Shown here: positions 7,212 through 14,435 of the stretch, piece after piece
Layout: each line of letters starts with the position of its first letter
Numbering within the stretch: the first letter of the stretch is position 1
NCBI GenBank assembly: GCA_900548205.1
Contig: URJS01000044.1
Location: 1-18,850, forward strand
Direction: 5' to 3'
Source: an uncultured Roseburia sp.
GTDB taxonomy: Bacteria; Bacillota; Clostridia; Lachnospirales; Lachnospiraceae
DNA length: 18,850 nucleotides
Made by a program: the position numbers and the translations under genes
Notes under the pieces: model-generated
Seen by the model: the letters and a program-made list of their open reading frames with translations, nothing else
What the model was told of the DNA's origin: nothing
The model's database searches: none

Positions 7212-8114
7212 ATGAGGGGCAAAAAGAGAACAAAAAGGGACAGGCGTCAGACAATTTATGGCATGATATATATTTTGCCGTCATTTTTGGTTATCATGAC
7301 ATTTTGTGTTGTGACGATTTTTATGACTGTTTTTTATAGCTTTACAGAATATAATATGATTGCTCCGCCGCAGTTTGTCGGATTTAAAAATTATGAAATG
7401 GTGATTGAGAGTAAGACTTTTTATGCAGCGTTGACGAATACAGCAAAGTATGTTTTAGTAACGGCTCCGGCGCAGGTAATTCTTTCTCTTGGGATCGCTG
7501 CATTTCTCGCCGAACGGCTGCGCAACACTTATGGCAGCTTCCTGAGGAGTGCAATGTTTATCCCGCAGATTGTTTCTGCGATTGCTGCATCGGCTGTCTG
7601 GAAGGTGCTGTTTAAAACAGATGGTGTACTCAATCAGATGATCGCAGCGCTGGGAGGCGAGAGGGTCAACTGGCTTGGGGATAAGGATCTTGCGTTTCTG
7701 TGCGTCGCGATTGTAGCTATATGGAAAAGTGTTGGATATTTCCTTGTGATTTATTATGCGGGAATCATGGGAGTCTCGAAGGAGCTTTATGATGCAGCAG
7801 TCGTGGACGGGGCGTCAACATTGAAAAGATTCTGGTATATCACGATTCCGAGTGTAAAGCCGATCACCTACACCGTTGTTACGCTGAGTGTGATCTGGTC
7901 CTTCCAGACCTTTGATATTATTTATCAGATGACCTCAGGCGGACCGGGAACATCTACCATGACGCTTGCTTACATTATTTATCAACAGGCTTTTGCGAAC
8001 CACAAGATGGGACTTGCAAGTGCGCTGGCAGTCATATTGCTTCTGTTTGTCTTGGCAATCCATGCCATTCAGGACTTGTTCTTTAAGGAGAAGGAGGGGA
8101 AGAAAAGCAGATGA
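7212..8114 (+). CDS. CUT1 ABC transporter permease, first subunit (MalF/UgpA/LacF type)
   Basis: A 300-residue integral membrane protein with six predicted helices, starting at about 13-38 after a very basic N-terminus. The EAA loop that contacts the ATPase is clear (about 191-217: ELYDAAVVDGAS...IPSVKP). It forms the transmembrane channel with the next gene product. I chose ATG 7212, which has GGAGG 6 bases upstream; the in-frame GTG at 7209 is too close to it. The stop overlaps the next start by 4 bases. No ATPase gene is present. CUT1 systems often share an MsmK/UgpC-like ATPase encoded elsewhere. Confidence 0.94.
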   Translation: MRGKKRTKRDRRQTIYGMIYILPSFLVIMTFCVVTIFMTVFYSFTEYNMIAPPQFVGFKNYEMVIESKTFYAALTNTAKYVLVTAPAQVILSLGIAAFLAERLRNTYGSFLRSAMFIPQIVSAIAASAVWKVLFKTDGVLNQMIAALGGERVNWLGDKDLAFLCVAIVAIWKSVGYFLVIYYAGIMGVSKELYDAAVVDGASTLKRFWYITIPSVKPITYTVVTLSVIWSFQTFDIIYQMTSGGPGTSTMTLAYIIYQQAFANHKMGLASALAVILLLFVLAIHAIQDLFFKEKEGKKSR

Positions 8115-8932
8115 AGGGAAAAAAGAAACTGACTGTTCCCACTGTGGTAGGAACGGTACTTGTGACAATATTTGCAGCGCTTTGTGTCCTCCCGCTGATT
8201 TATATGTTCCTGTTGTCCTTAACGCAGGCAGATACACCATATTTCCACATGAAGGATATTAGCTTTGACTTTGTCAACTATAAAAATGTATTATTTCGGA
8301 ATGATTACAGCAGAGCACTGTTAAACAGTGTAATTGTGGTTGTTTTTTCCTGTCTCTGGACAATTCTTGTATCAGCTATGGCGGCATACGGAATTGAAAA
8401 GAAGCCGGTTCCGGGCAAGGAGATTTTGTACAAAATTTATATTGCTACAATGATGGTTCCCGGACAGGTGACATTGATCCCTCTTTTTTTGATCGTCAAA
8501 AAGCTTGGCTGGCTGAATAGCTATCAGGCTCTCATTATTCCGATGGCAGGGGCATTCGGTGTGATGATGATGCGTTCTTTTATGAAAAGCGTGCCGGATG
8601 CATTGATTGAGGCAGCACAGATAGATGGAAGCTCGGAATTTTATATTTTTGTAAGAATTATACTTCCTCTGGTCAAGCCTGCGACAGTGTCATTGACCAT
8701 ATTTACATTCGTATCAGCATGGAATGCTTTTCTGTGGCCTCTGGTCAGTACAACACGGAACAGCATGTACACGCTGATCGTAGCGATGTCTCTGCTCGAT
8801 ACTACACTTGAGACAAACTATGGTCTTATTATGGCAGGTGCTACAATTACGTTTGTAATTCCGTTTGTGTTATATTGTTTTCTGCAAAAACAGTTTGTGG
8901 AGGGGATCGCACTCGGCGGTGTGAAGGGTTAG
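8111..8932 (+). CDS. CUT1 ABC transporter permease, second subunit (MalG/UgpE type)
   Basis: A 273-residue permease partner with six predicted helices (the first about 12-38). The EAA loop is at about 166-190 (IEAAQIDGSS...ILPLVKP). The C-terminus, FVEGIALGGVKG, is the classic ending of this subunit in MalG-type permeases. The ATGA overlap with the preceding gene indicates translational coupling. It shares the importer with the lipoprotein at 5798-7072. Confidence 0.95.
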   Translation: MKGKKKLTVPTVVGTVLVTIFAALCVLPLIYMFLLSLTQADTPYFHMKDISFDFVNYKNVLFRNDYSRALLNSVIVVVFSCLWTILVSAMAAYGIEKKPVPGKEILYKIYIATMMVPGQVTLIPLFLIVKKLGWLNSYQALIIPMAGAFGVMMMRSFMKSVPDALIEAAQIDGSSEFYIFVRIILPLVKPATVSLTIFTFVSAWNAFLWPLVSTTRNSMYTLIVAMSLLDTTLETNYGLIMAGATITFVIPFVLYCFLQKQFVEGIALGGVKG

Positions 8933-8987
8933 CAGAGAGTCTGAGTGATGACAAGACAATTTCTTTAAGTATGAAAGGTAGAAGATC

Positions 8988-10541
8988 GTGGAGACTATGA
9001 GGATAAAACAGCAGGGTTTTGTATGGAAGTCACTGGAGGAGATGACCTTGGAGGAGAAGCTGGGCCAGATGTTTGTGACCGGTTTTCCGGAGGGTGAGAT
9101 GGACGGATCTTTCATTCGGCTTGTAAAGGATTATAAGGTCGGCAATGTCATCCTTTTTAAGGAAAATCTTGAGGACCGAAAACAGATAAAAAAACTGTGC
9201 AGTGACATTCAGAGCCTGATGGTTGATGAGACGGGCATACCTGCTTTTATCACCATTGATGAGGAAGGGGGAATTGTCTCACGACTGCCTGATTCTCTTG
9301 GGAAAATGCCATCGGCGATGGCATTGTCAGCGATCGGGAGCGAGGAAAATCTATATGAAGCGGCGCTGCTTTCCGGAAAACAGCTTGCACAGCTTGGCAT
9401 CAATTTTAATTTGGCGCCGGTACTTGATATTAATAGTAATCTTGCTAATCCGGTCATTGGCATTCGAAGCTACGGGGCAGATGCGGGAACAGTGTGCAGG
9501 TATGCCTCGGAGGCGATCAAGGGGTATATGGATGCTGGGATTCTCTGCTCGGGAAAGCATTTTCCGGGTCATGGGGACACCGCCGTAGACTCACATCTTT
9601 CGCTTCCTTTTAGCGAAAAGAGCGAGGATGAGCTTAGTGAACTGGAACTTATTCCATTTCAGAGGGCTGTGGATATGGAGATTCCTGCAATTACGATCGC
9701 ACATGTTGTGTACAAAAAGCTGGATTGTGTTCCCGCTACCATGTCTCGCGAAATTGTGAGTGGATTGCTGCGTGAAAAGGTGGGCTTTGGCGGTTTGATT
9801 ATTTCTGACTGTATGGAAATGAATGCTATCAGCAACGAGTATGGTATTGAGAGGGGTGTGATCGAAGCTGTTGCGGCGGGGATTGAACTCATCTTTATTT
9901 CTCATAAACACGATAAGGTAAGGAGTGCAATAGAGGCATTACAGAGGGAGATTGCAGAGGGGCATATCTCCATGGAGCTGATTGACGCTGCTGTTGAAAA
10001 AATATTGTCTTTAAAGAAGAAATATCTGAGGCTGACGATTTCGGAGGATGAAACGCTTTTTGAACGTTGTGGGACATTTGCCAGAAAGGTCTTTTTAGAG
10101 GGCGTCCATGTGGGAAAACGCAGGGAGGACCGTTTTGTGCTGGGAGAGAGTCCGTGTTTCATTGCACCCTGTCAGACACAGGTATCACAGGTATCAAATG
10201 CTGTAGGCGGGCTCAGCTTTGCGGCAGAGCTGCAAAAGGAGTTTGGGGGCCGTGCAGTTGAAATATCGCTGCGGCCTACGAAGGAGGAAATTGAGTCTGC
10301 GCTTTGCGCGGCGCGCGAGGCGACGGCAGTTGTGGTCGGAACTTTGAATGCGACTGTATATCAGGAGCAATCCAAGCTGCTTCATCTGCTTGCGGACATG
10401 GAGATTCCAATGGCATGTGTGACGCTGCGCAATCCATTTGAGCTTGAAGGGCTGCGTGCAGAGGTGTTTACCGTGCCTGTGTATGAGTACTCAGCCCGTG
10501 CGCTGGAAGCAGTCAAAGAGTTTTTTGTAGCGGAGAGGTGA
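8988..10541 (+). CDS. nagZ: Beta-N-acetylglucosaminidase NagZ (glycoside hydrolase family 3)
   Basis: It cleaves the beta-1,4 bond of GlcNAc-MurNAc or GlcNAc-anhydroMurNAc fragments. The 517-residue protein has a TIM barrel with the GH3 NagZ signature KHFPGHGDTAVDSH (190-203; the Asp/His of the His-Asp dyad lies here) and the nucleophile Asp274 in ISDCMEMNA. A second alpha/beta domain follows (about 385-517), as in Bacillus NagZ and unlike the single-domain E. coli enzyme. There is no signal peptide, so it acts in the cytoplasm on imported fragments, whereas B. subtilis NagZ is secreted. GTG 8988 is favoured (AAAGG 9 bases upstream) over ATG 8997. It sits 55 bases after the permease and 3 bases before the serine hydrolase gene. 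Confidence 0.93.
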   Translation: METMRIKQQGFVWKSLEEMTLEEKLGQMFVTGFPEGEMDGSFIRLVKDYKVGNVILFKENLEDRKQIKKLCSDIQSLMVDETGIPAFITIDEEGGIVSRLPDSLGKMPSAMALSAIGSEENLYEAALLSGKQLAQLGINFNLAPVLDINSNLANPVIGIRSYGADAGTVCRYASEAIKGYMDAGILCSGKHFPGHGDTAVDSHLSLPFSEKSEDELSELELIPFQRAVDMEIPAITIAHVVYKKLDCVPATMSREIVSGLLREKVGFGGLIISDCMEMNAISNEYGIERGVIEAVAAGIELIFISHKHDKVRSAIEALQREIAEGHISMELIDAAVEKILSLKKKYLRLTISEDETLFERCGTFARKVFLEGVHVGKRREDRFVLGESPCFIAPCQTQVSQVSNAVGGLSFAAELQKEFGGRAVEISLRPTKEEIESALCAAREATAVVVGTLNATVYQEQSKLLHLLADMEIPMACVTLRNPFELEGLRAEVFTVPVYEYSARALEAVKEFFVAER

Positions 10542-10544
10542 GCT

Positions 10545-11588
10545 GTGGGATACGATTATGATAAGCTTGACAGGCTGATAGAGGATTATCAGAAGGAGCA
10601 TTATTTTAAACAGGCAGCTTATGCTGTATTTGATAGAGAGGGAATACTTTTTCAAAATGTCATTGGCGGGATAAATGCAGATGCGGTGTTTGATCTGGCT
10701 TCCCTCACCAAGTTGTATACAACAACTATTCTGCTGCGATTTATAGAGGAAGGGCAGATTCGTCTGGACGGACGACTTTGTGAGTATCTTAGTGTTCCGC
10801 CTCATATGGAAAAGCTGCAAAAATGTTTTGCAGAGATTACAGTACGACAGCTGTTGACGCACACGAGCGGTCTTATGGCATGGTATCCGTTTTACGCGCA
10901 AAAAGCGGAGTTTTACGAGATACTGGAAAAAATTCTGGAGTTGCCTTTGCAGCAGAACCAGATGGTATATAGTGATCTTAACTATATGCTGCTGGGGATG
11001 ATTGTGGAAAAGGCTGCCGGATGCACTCTGCCAGAGGCAGTAGAGAAATATATACGCAGACCGCTGGGAATTGACAGGCTTTGTTATTGTGTCGGGAGAG
11101 ATCACCCGGAGTGGTCGGCCATAATTTCCTCTTATGATAATATGCCGGAGGAGCATATGTGTGAGGAACGGGGGATTGTCTTTGATGGTTTTCGCCCGCA
11201 TGGGGTTTCCATCTGCGGAGAGGCAAACGACGGAAATTGCTGGTATTATTTTGGAGGGATCAGTGGTCATGCAGGATTGTTTTCCGATCTTGCGGGCGTT
11301 TGCCGTCTTGGTATGTTCTATCTGAATACCAGAGAAAAGACGTTTGTGGAGGCGCAGCAGGAGGCGGGATATTCCAGAGGACTGGGCTTCCAGAGGGGGG
11401 AGATGTACCCGAATGGATGCGGACATACCGGATATACGGGAACAAGCCTTTATATCTCAGCAGAGCATGGGGTGGGAGCAGTGCTTTTGACCAACCGTCT
11501 GACCTGCGCGACGGAGGGGGCGCTTCCTGATCTGACAAGGCTTCGATCTGAATTTCATCGTGAGGCGCTTTTATGTGCGGGGATTTAA
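10545..11588 (+). CDS. Serine hydrolase of the class C beta-lactamase fold, AmiE-like
   Basis: A 347-residue penicillin-recognising fold. It has the nucleophile motif SLTK (Ser53, Lys56), a YSD motif (Tyr142) in place of YxN, GGISGHAGLFS (237-247), and HTG (294-296) in place of KTG. In Bacillus subtilis the murNAc operon nagZ-amiE-murR-murQ encodes AmiE (YbbE), a member of this fold that removes the peptide from MurNAc-peptide. Position right behind nagZ (3 bases after its stop) suggests the same job here. No signal peptide is present, so it should act in the cytoplasm. GTG 10545 has an AGGTGA ribosome binding site. The general fold is certain. The amidase role is inferred, and an esterase or D-Ala peptidase is the alternative. 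Confidence 0.8.
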   Translation: MGYDYDKLDRLIEDYQKEHYFKQAAYAVFDREGILFQNVIGGINADAVFDLASLTKLYTTTILLRFIEEGQIRLDGRLCEYLSVPPHMEKLQKCFAEITVRQLLTHTSGLMAWYPFYAQKAEFYEILEKILELPLQQNQMVYSDLNYMLLGMIVEKAAGCTLPEAVEKYIRRPLGIDRLCYCVGRDHPEWSAIISSYDNMPEEHMCEERGIVFDGFRPHGVSICGEANDGNCWYYFGGISGHAGLFSDLAGVCRLGMFYLNTREKTFVEAQQEAGYSRGLGFQRGEMYPNGCGHTGYTGTSLYISAEHGVGAVLLTNRLTCATEGALPDLTRLRSEFHREALLCAGI

Positions 11589-11617
11589 GAGGAGCAAAGT
11601 AAGGGGAGTGTGTTGAT

Positions 11618-12112
11618 ATGATTCGCAGGGGTAACGTTTTGGATGTGAAGTCCATGGCAAGGATTTATATGGATGATTTAAGGTCTGTTTATGCGGACAT
11701 TCTGCCGGAGGAATATTTTGTAAATCTCACGGAGAAGAAAGCACAAAAGATATGGCGGGAATTTTTTGAAAAAGAGGACAGTCTTTGTCTGATTTACGAG
11801 GAGGGCGGATCTGTGCTTGGGTTTGCGGCAATCCGACCAGATGAAGAAAATGATTGTTGTTTGCAACTGTCAGCGCTTTATGTGGGTGGCTGTGCGCAGG
11901 GCAGAGGAATTGGGAGGACTCTCATTTCAGAGGCAATGAAGGAGACGATGAGGAATGGAAAACACCTGATGTCTATATCGGTGGTTCTCGAAAATGTGAG
12001 GGCAAAGAAGATTTATGAACATATGGGCGCGAAGTATGAGAAGAGCTTTGTCTACTATTTTGATCGTTATCCCATCGAGTGCGGCAGATATATTTGGACG
12101 CTGTCGTTTTAG
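11618..12112 (+). CDS. GNAT-family N-acetyltransferase
   Basis: A 164-residue acetyltransferase with the acetyl-CoA pyrophosphate-binding motif QGRGIG (94-99) after strand 4 (LQLSALYVG), and the motif B segment LENVRAKKIYEHMGA near 124-138. It transfers acetyl from acetyl-CoA to an amine. The target cannot be read from sequence. AAGGGGAG lies 9 bases before the ATG. As the last gene of the murR unit, 29 bases after the serine hydrolase gene, it may act on an amino sugar or amino acid released from muropeptides, but this is only position-based. Its stop codon is inside the hairpin shared with the convergent gene. Confidence 0.9.
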   Translation: MIRRGNVLDVKSMARIYMDDLRSVYADILPEEYFVNLTEKKAQKIWREFFEKEDSLCLIYEEGGSVLGFAAIRPDEENDCCLQLSALYVGGCAQGRGIGRTLISEAMKETMRNGKHLMSISVVLENVRAKKIYEHMGAKYEKSFVYYFDRYPIECGRYIWTLSF

Positions 12113-12143
12113 TGTGTGCCGGCATATTATAGCCGGACACACT
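12111..12143. terminator. Shared hairpin at the end of two convergent genes
   Basis: AGTGTGT-G-CCGGC (12111-12123) pairs with GCCGG-ACACACT (12132-12143 plus flank) with one bulged G and an AT-rich loop. It contains the last two bases of the GNAT stop codon and, in its loop, the stop codon of the minus-strand gene. T-tracts are weak on both strands, but the position suggests a bidirectional terminator. Confidence 0.6.
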
Positions 12144-12963
12144 TTCCGTCGTAAGCAACCATCCAGCCATGCAAAGCAGCGAGATCTTCAAGCTGTTCCT
12201 GCGTCAGGGCGTAGTGGTGTGAAAAATGTGTAAGAATAAACTGGGTCGCAGATGTTGTGCAGCCCAGTTTTTTTAGGCGCTCGACAAACTGTAAATTGTT
12301 TGGGATTCCCATGTGCCCACGCGCGGCAGCCGTTGTACAGGAGGTACAATCCATACTCACAAGGTCATAGTGGAATTTCCCCAGATATTCCCAGGTCTTG
12401 CTGCACAGCTGTATGCCGGTGTCATTCCCATAAAGAACGGTTTTGCCGTTTTGCTCAATGACATATAAATAACAAAGTTCTGCCGGATCATGGTCGGCGA
12501 GAACAGGGGTGATTTTGTAGTCGCCTACTGATACAGTGACAAACGGTTCCAAAAGATGCGGACAAAGATATTGCTTCGCATGATAGTAGGAAGGTGCAGC
12601 ATCAAGGTAGTGGAGAAAGCGGTTGTACACGGTTTCATTTCCATAAATATTGAGTGTCTCATGGACGGTACCGGAGAAGCAGTCGGTGTGTGTCAAAAGG
12701 TCTTCCGGATAGAAATGATCCTCATGGGAATGGGTGATAAGGACATGTCTGACAGCAGACAGATCCAAGGAAACGTCACGCAGAAAATGCAGATAAGTGT
12801 CCGGTGGAAAGTCAACCAGCAGATCATGATTGATCAGTACCTGCGAACGTGTCCGAAACCATTCGCTCCGATTGGAACGGCGCAGACTTTCACAGAAATT
12901 GCATTTGCAAAACAATGCGGGGCAGCCCTCCGCTGCGGCGGTACCAAGATATTTTATTTGCAT
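12127..12963 (-). CDS. Metallo-beta-lactamase-fold hydrolase, PhnP-like
   Basis: A 278-residue cytoplasmic metallohydrolase. The dinuclear metal site is visible as THSHEDH (77-83), His158 in ADHDP, Asp181 in GNDTG and His246 in THFSHH. A cysteine cluster (Cys14, 19, 21, 24) near the N-terminus resembles the structural zinc site of PhnP, a phosphodiesterase acting on cyclic ribose phosphates. Its substrate here is unknown. A phosphodiester, lactone or anhydro-type compound would fit the fold, but nothing fixes it. The start is ATG 12963, with AAGGAG 6 bases upstream; an open frame continues upstream without support. It lies between the two muropeptide units, convergent with one and divergent from the other, so membership in the pathway is uncertain. 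Confidence 0.85.
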   Translation of the reverse strand: MQIKYLGTAAAEGCPALFCKCNFCESLRRSNRSEWFRTRSQVLINHDLLVDFPPDTYLHFLRDVSLDLSAVRHVLITHSHEDHFYPEDLLTHTDCFSGTVHETLNIYGNETVYNRFLHYLDAAPSYYHAKQYLCPHLLEPFVTVSVGDYKITPVLADHDPAELCYLYVIEQNGKTVLYGNDTGIQLCSKTWEYLGKFHYDLVSMDCTSCTTAAARGHMGIPNNLQFVERLKKLGCTTSATQFILTHFSHHYALTQEQLEDLAALHGWMVAYDGKCVRL

Positions 12964-13011
12964 AGCGCTCTCCTTGTTATATGATAGATTTTTAAAACTA
13001 TTTGTTTCTTT

Positions 13012-13020
13012 ATTATAACA
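13012..13020 (-). promoter_or_regulatory. Extended -10 promoter of the MBL-fold gene
   Basis: On the minus strand the sequence reads TGTTATAAT, an extended -10 element 48 bases before the start codon. No good -35 box is seen, as is usual for extended -10 promoters. It is about 60 bp from operator S3 of the divergent anmK promoter, so joint regulation is possible but unproven. Confidence 0.5.
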
Positions 13021-13079
13021 TATCAGACAGATTTGTTGGTTTCCAAAAGAGACAGATCTATGCGGAATCGGTTCAAGAT

Positions 13080-13128
13080 ATGAAATTAAATATCGCATAA
13101 TTTGCGATGCGTTGAGGTTTTATTTCAT
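13080..13128. promoter_or_regulatory. Paired operator at the anmK promoter (sites S3 and S4)
   Basis: S3 (13080-13096) begins ATGAAATTAAATATC, differing from S1 at one base of fifteen. S4 (13112-13128), read on the minus strand, is ATGAAATAAAACCTCAA, matching S2 at 15 of 17. The pair spans 49 bp with centres 32 bp apart, exactly as at the murR promoter, and S4 covers the -35 box. This points to one regulator for both units. Confidence 0.65.
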
Positions 13129-13140
13129 AGAAGGTATAAT
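13112..13140 (+). promoter_or_regulatory. Promoter of the anmK-epimerase unit
   Basis: TTGAGG (13112-13117), a 17-base spacer, and a perfect TATAAT (13135-13140). Operator site S4 overlaps the -35 box and spacer. Confidence 0.8.
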
Positions 13141-13208
13141 GAAAACCAGATACAGGGACGTTTGGGCGCAGGGAGTATAAGATTGTAGGAAGGAGCGTGT
13201 TGATATCT

Positions 13209-14390
13209 ATGAGTCTTATGGAAGTGATGCAGAAGAAGGAAAAGCTTGTAATCGGTCTGATGAGCGGTACATCTGCGGATGGCGTAGACGCAGCGTTGGT
13301 GCGGATCAGTGGCTGCGGCGAGGGGACGCGCGTAAAGCAGCTGGGGTATGTCAGCATCCCGTTTGATAATGCGGTGAGGGAACGGATTCTTAAGCTTGCC
13401 GAGGGTAATTTCGGGGGCAGTGCGGAGTTTTGCAGGATGAATCGGCTCTTGGGAGAGTTGTATCTTGACGCTTGCCTAGCGGTGTGCAGACAGGCGGGGA
13501 TGAATGAAGGTGACGTAGATCTTGTCGGCTGTCATGGACAGACATTGTTTCATGAACCAACGCCTGTGAGGTATCTTGGGAGAAATATTACTTCTACGCT
13601 TCAGATTGGAGATCCGTCTGTTATTTGTGAAAGGTTAGGAGCAATCGCCGTATCCGATTTTAGGGTAAGAGATATGGCGGCAGGCGGGGGCGGCGCGCCA
13701 CTTGTGCCTTATACGGAATATTTGCTGTATAAAGATGAGGAAAGGGACATCGCGCTGCAGAATATCGGAGGTATCGGAAATGTCACTTTTATCCCGAAGG
13801 ATGGAACGATGGAAGACGTTGTGGCATTTGACACAGGTCCGGGAAATGTGTTGATCGATGCAGCCATGATGCGCTGCTCCGGCGGAAGCCTAAGGTATGA
13901 CAAGGGAGGAGCGGTTGCAGGCGCAAACCGTGTAAGTGATGAACTACTTGCATGGCTGATGAAGGATCCTTATCTTGGGCAAAATCCACCAAAGAGTACA
14001 GGCAGAGAGCATTACAATCCGGATTTCATTGACACAATCTATGAGAGGGCGGCAGAGCTTGGAGTCACGGATGAGGAGGTTGTTGCGACAGTCACGAGAT
14101 TTACTGCGAAAAGTATTACAGAAGCTATAAAAAAATTCCTTCCGCGAGTGCCTGATCGGCTGATCGTCGGGGGAGGCGGGAGCTATAATCGTACGCTGAT
14201 GGAAGCGTTGTCACAATATCTCATGGGCACGGAGGTTGTTGCGAATGAGGATATTGGCTATAACAGCGATGCAAAAGAAGCGGTTGCATTTGCTGTTTTG
14301 GCAAATGAGACAGTAAGCGGCGTGTGTTCCAATGTTCCTTCCGCCACAGGGGCGGTTCATCCGGTGATACTTGGGAAGATCAGCCAGTAG
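13209..14390 (+). CDS. anmK: Anhydro-N-acetylmuramic acid kinase AnmK
   Basis: It opens the 1,6-anhydro ring of anhydroMurNAc by hydrolysis while phosphorylating it with ATP, giving MurNAc-6-phosphate, the substrate of MurQ. About 393 residues, with the ASKHA-fold phosphate loop GLMSGTSADGVD (16-27), HGQTLFHEP (109-117), DFRVRD followed by GAPLVP (catalytic Asp near 155), and the second phosphate motif DTGPGN (208-213). Length is typical (E. coli 369). The start is uncertain: AAGGAG at 13190-13195 is 13 bases from ATG 13209 and only 4 from an in-frame TTG at 13200; GTG 13197 is too close. First gene of the second unit, 45 bases before the epimerase gene. No MurNAc PTS or other MurNAc kinase is in the window, so this gene defines the sugar entry point. 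Confidence 0.96.
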   Translation: MSLMEVMQKKEKLVIGLMSGTSADGVDAALVRISGCGEGTRVKQLGYVSIPFDNAVRERILKLAEGNFGGSAEFCRMNRLLGELYLDACLAVCRQAGMNEGDVDLVGCHGQTLFHEPTPVRYLGRNITSTLQIGDPSVICERLGAIAVSDFRVRDMAAGGGGAPLVPYTEYLLYKDEERDIALQNIGGIGNVTFIPKDGTMEDVVAFDTGPGNVLIDAAMMRCSGGSLRYDKGGAVAGANRVSDELLAWLMKDPYLGQNPPKSTGREHYNPDFIDTIYERAAELGVTDEEVVATVTRFTAKSITEAIKKFLPRVPDRLIVGGGGSYNRTLMEALSQYLMGTEVVANEDIGYNSDAKEAVAFAVLANETVSGVCSNVPSATGAVHPVILGKISQ

Positions 14391-14435
14391 GCGGCGTGAG
14401 GAAATAGGGGAAGCAGTAGAAAAGGAGAAGAAGCG

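Noticed and set aside
8971..9000. Nine-codon ORF just before nagZ (ATG 8971)
   Set aside because: It has no ribosome binding site of its own, and the AAAGG it contains is used by nagZ; too short to support.
10491..11426. Long minus-strand open frame of 311 codons
   Set aside because: It lies wholly opposite the nagZ end and the serine hydrolase gene, which have clear motifs; its composition (His, Ser, Gln, Arg rich) is typical of an antisense shadow, and it has no family motif.
12556..12984. Plus-strand frame opposite the MBL-fold gene
   Set aside because: The minus-strand protein has all metal-binding motifs; this one has none.
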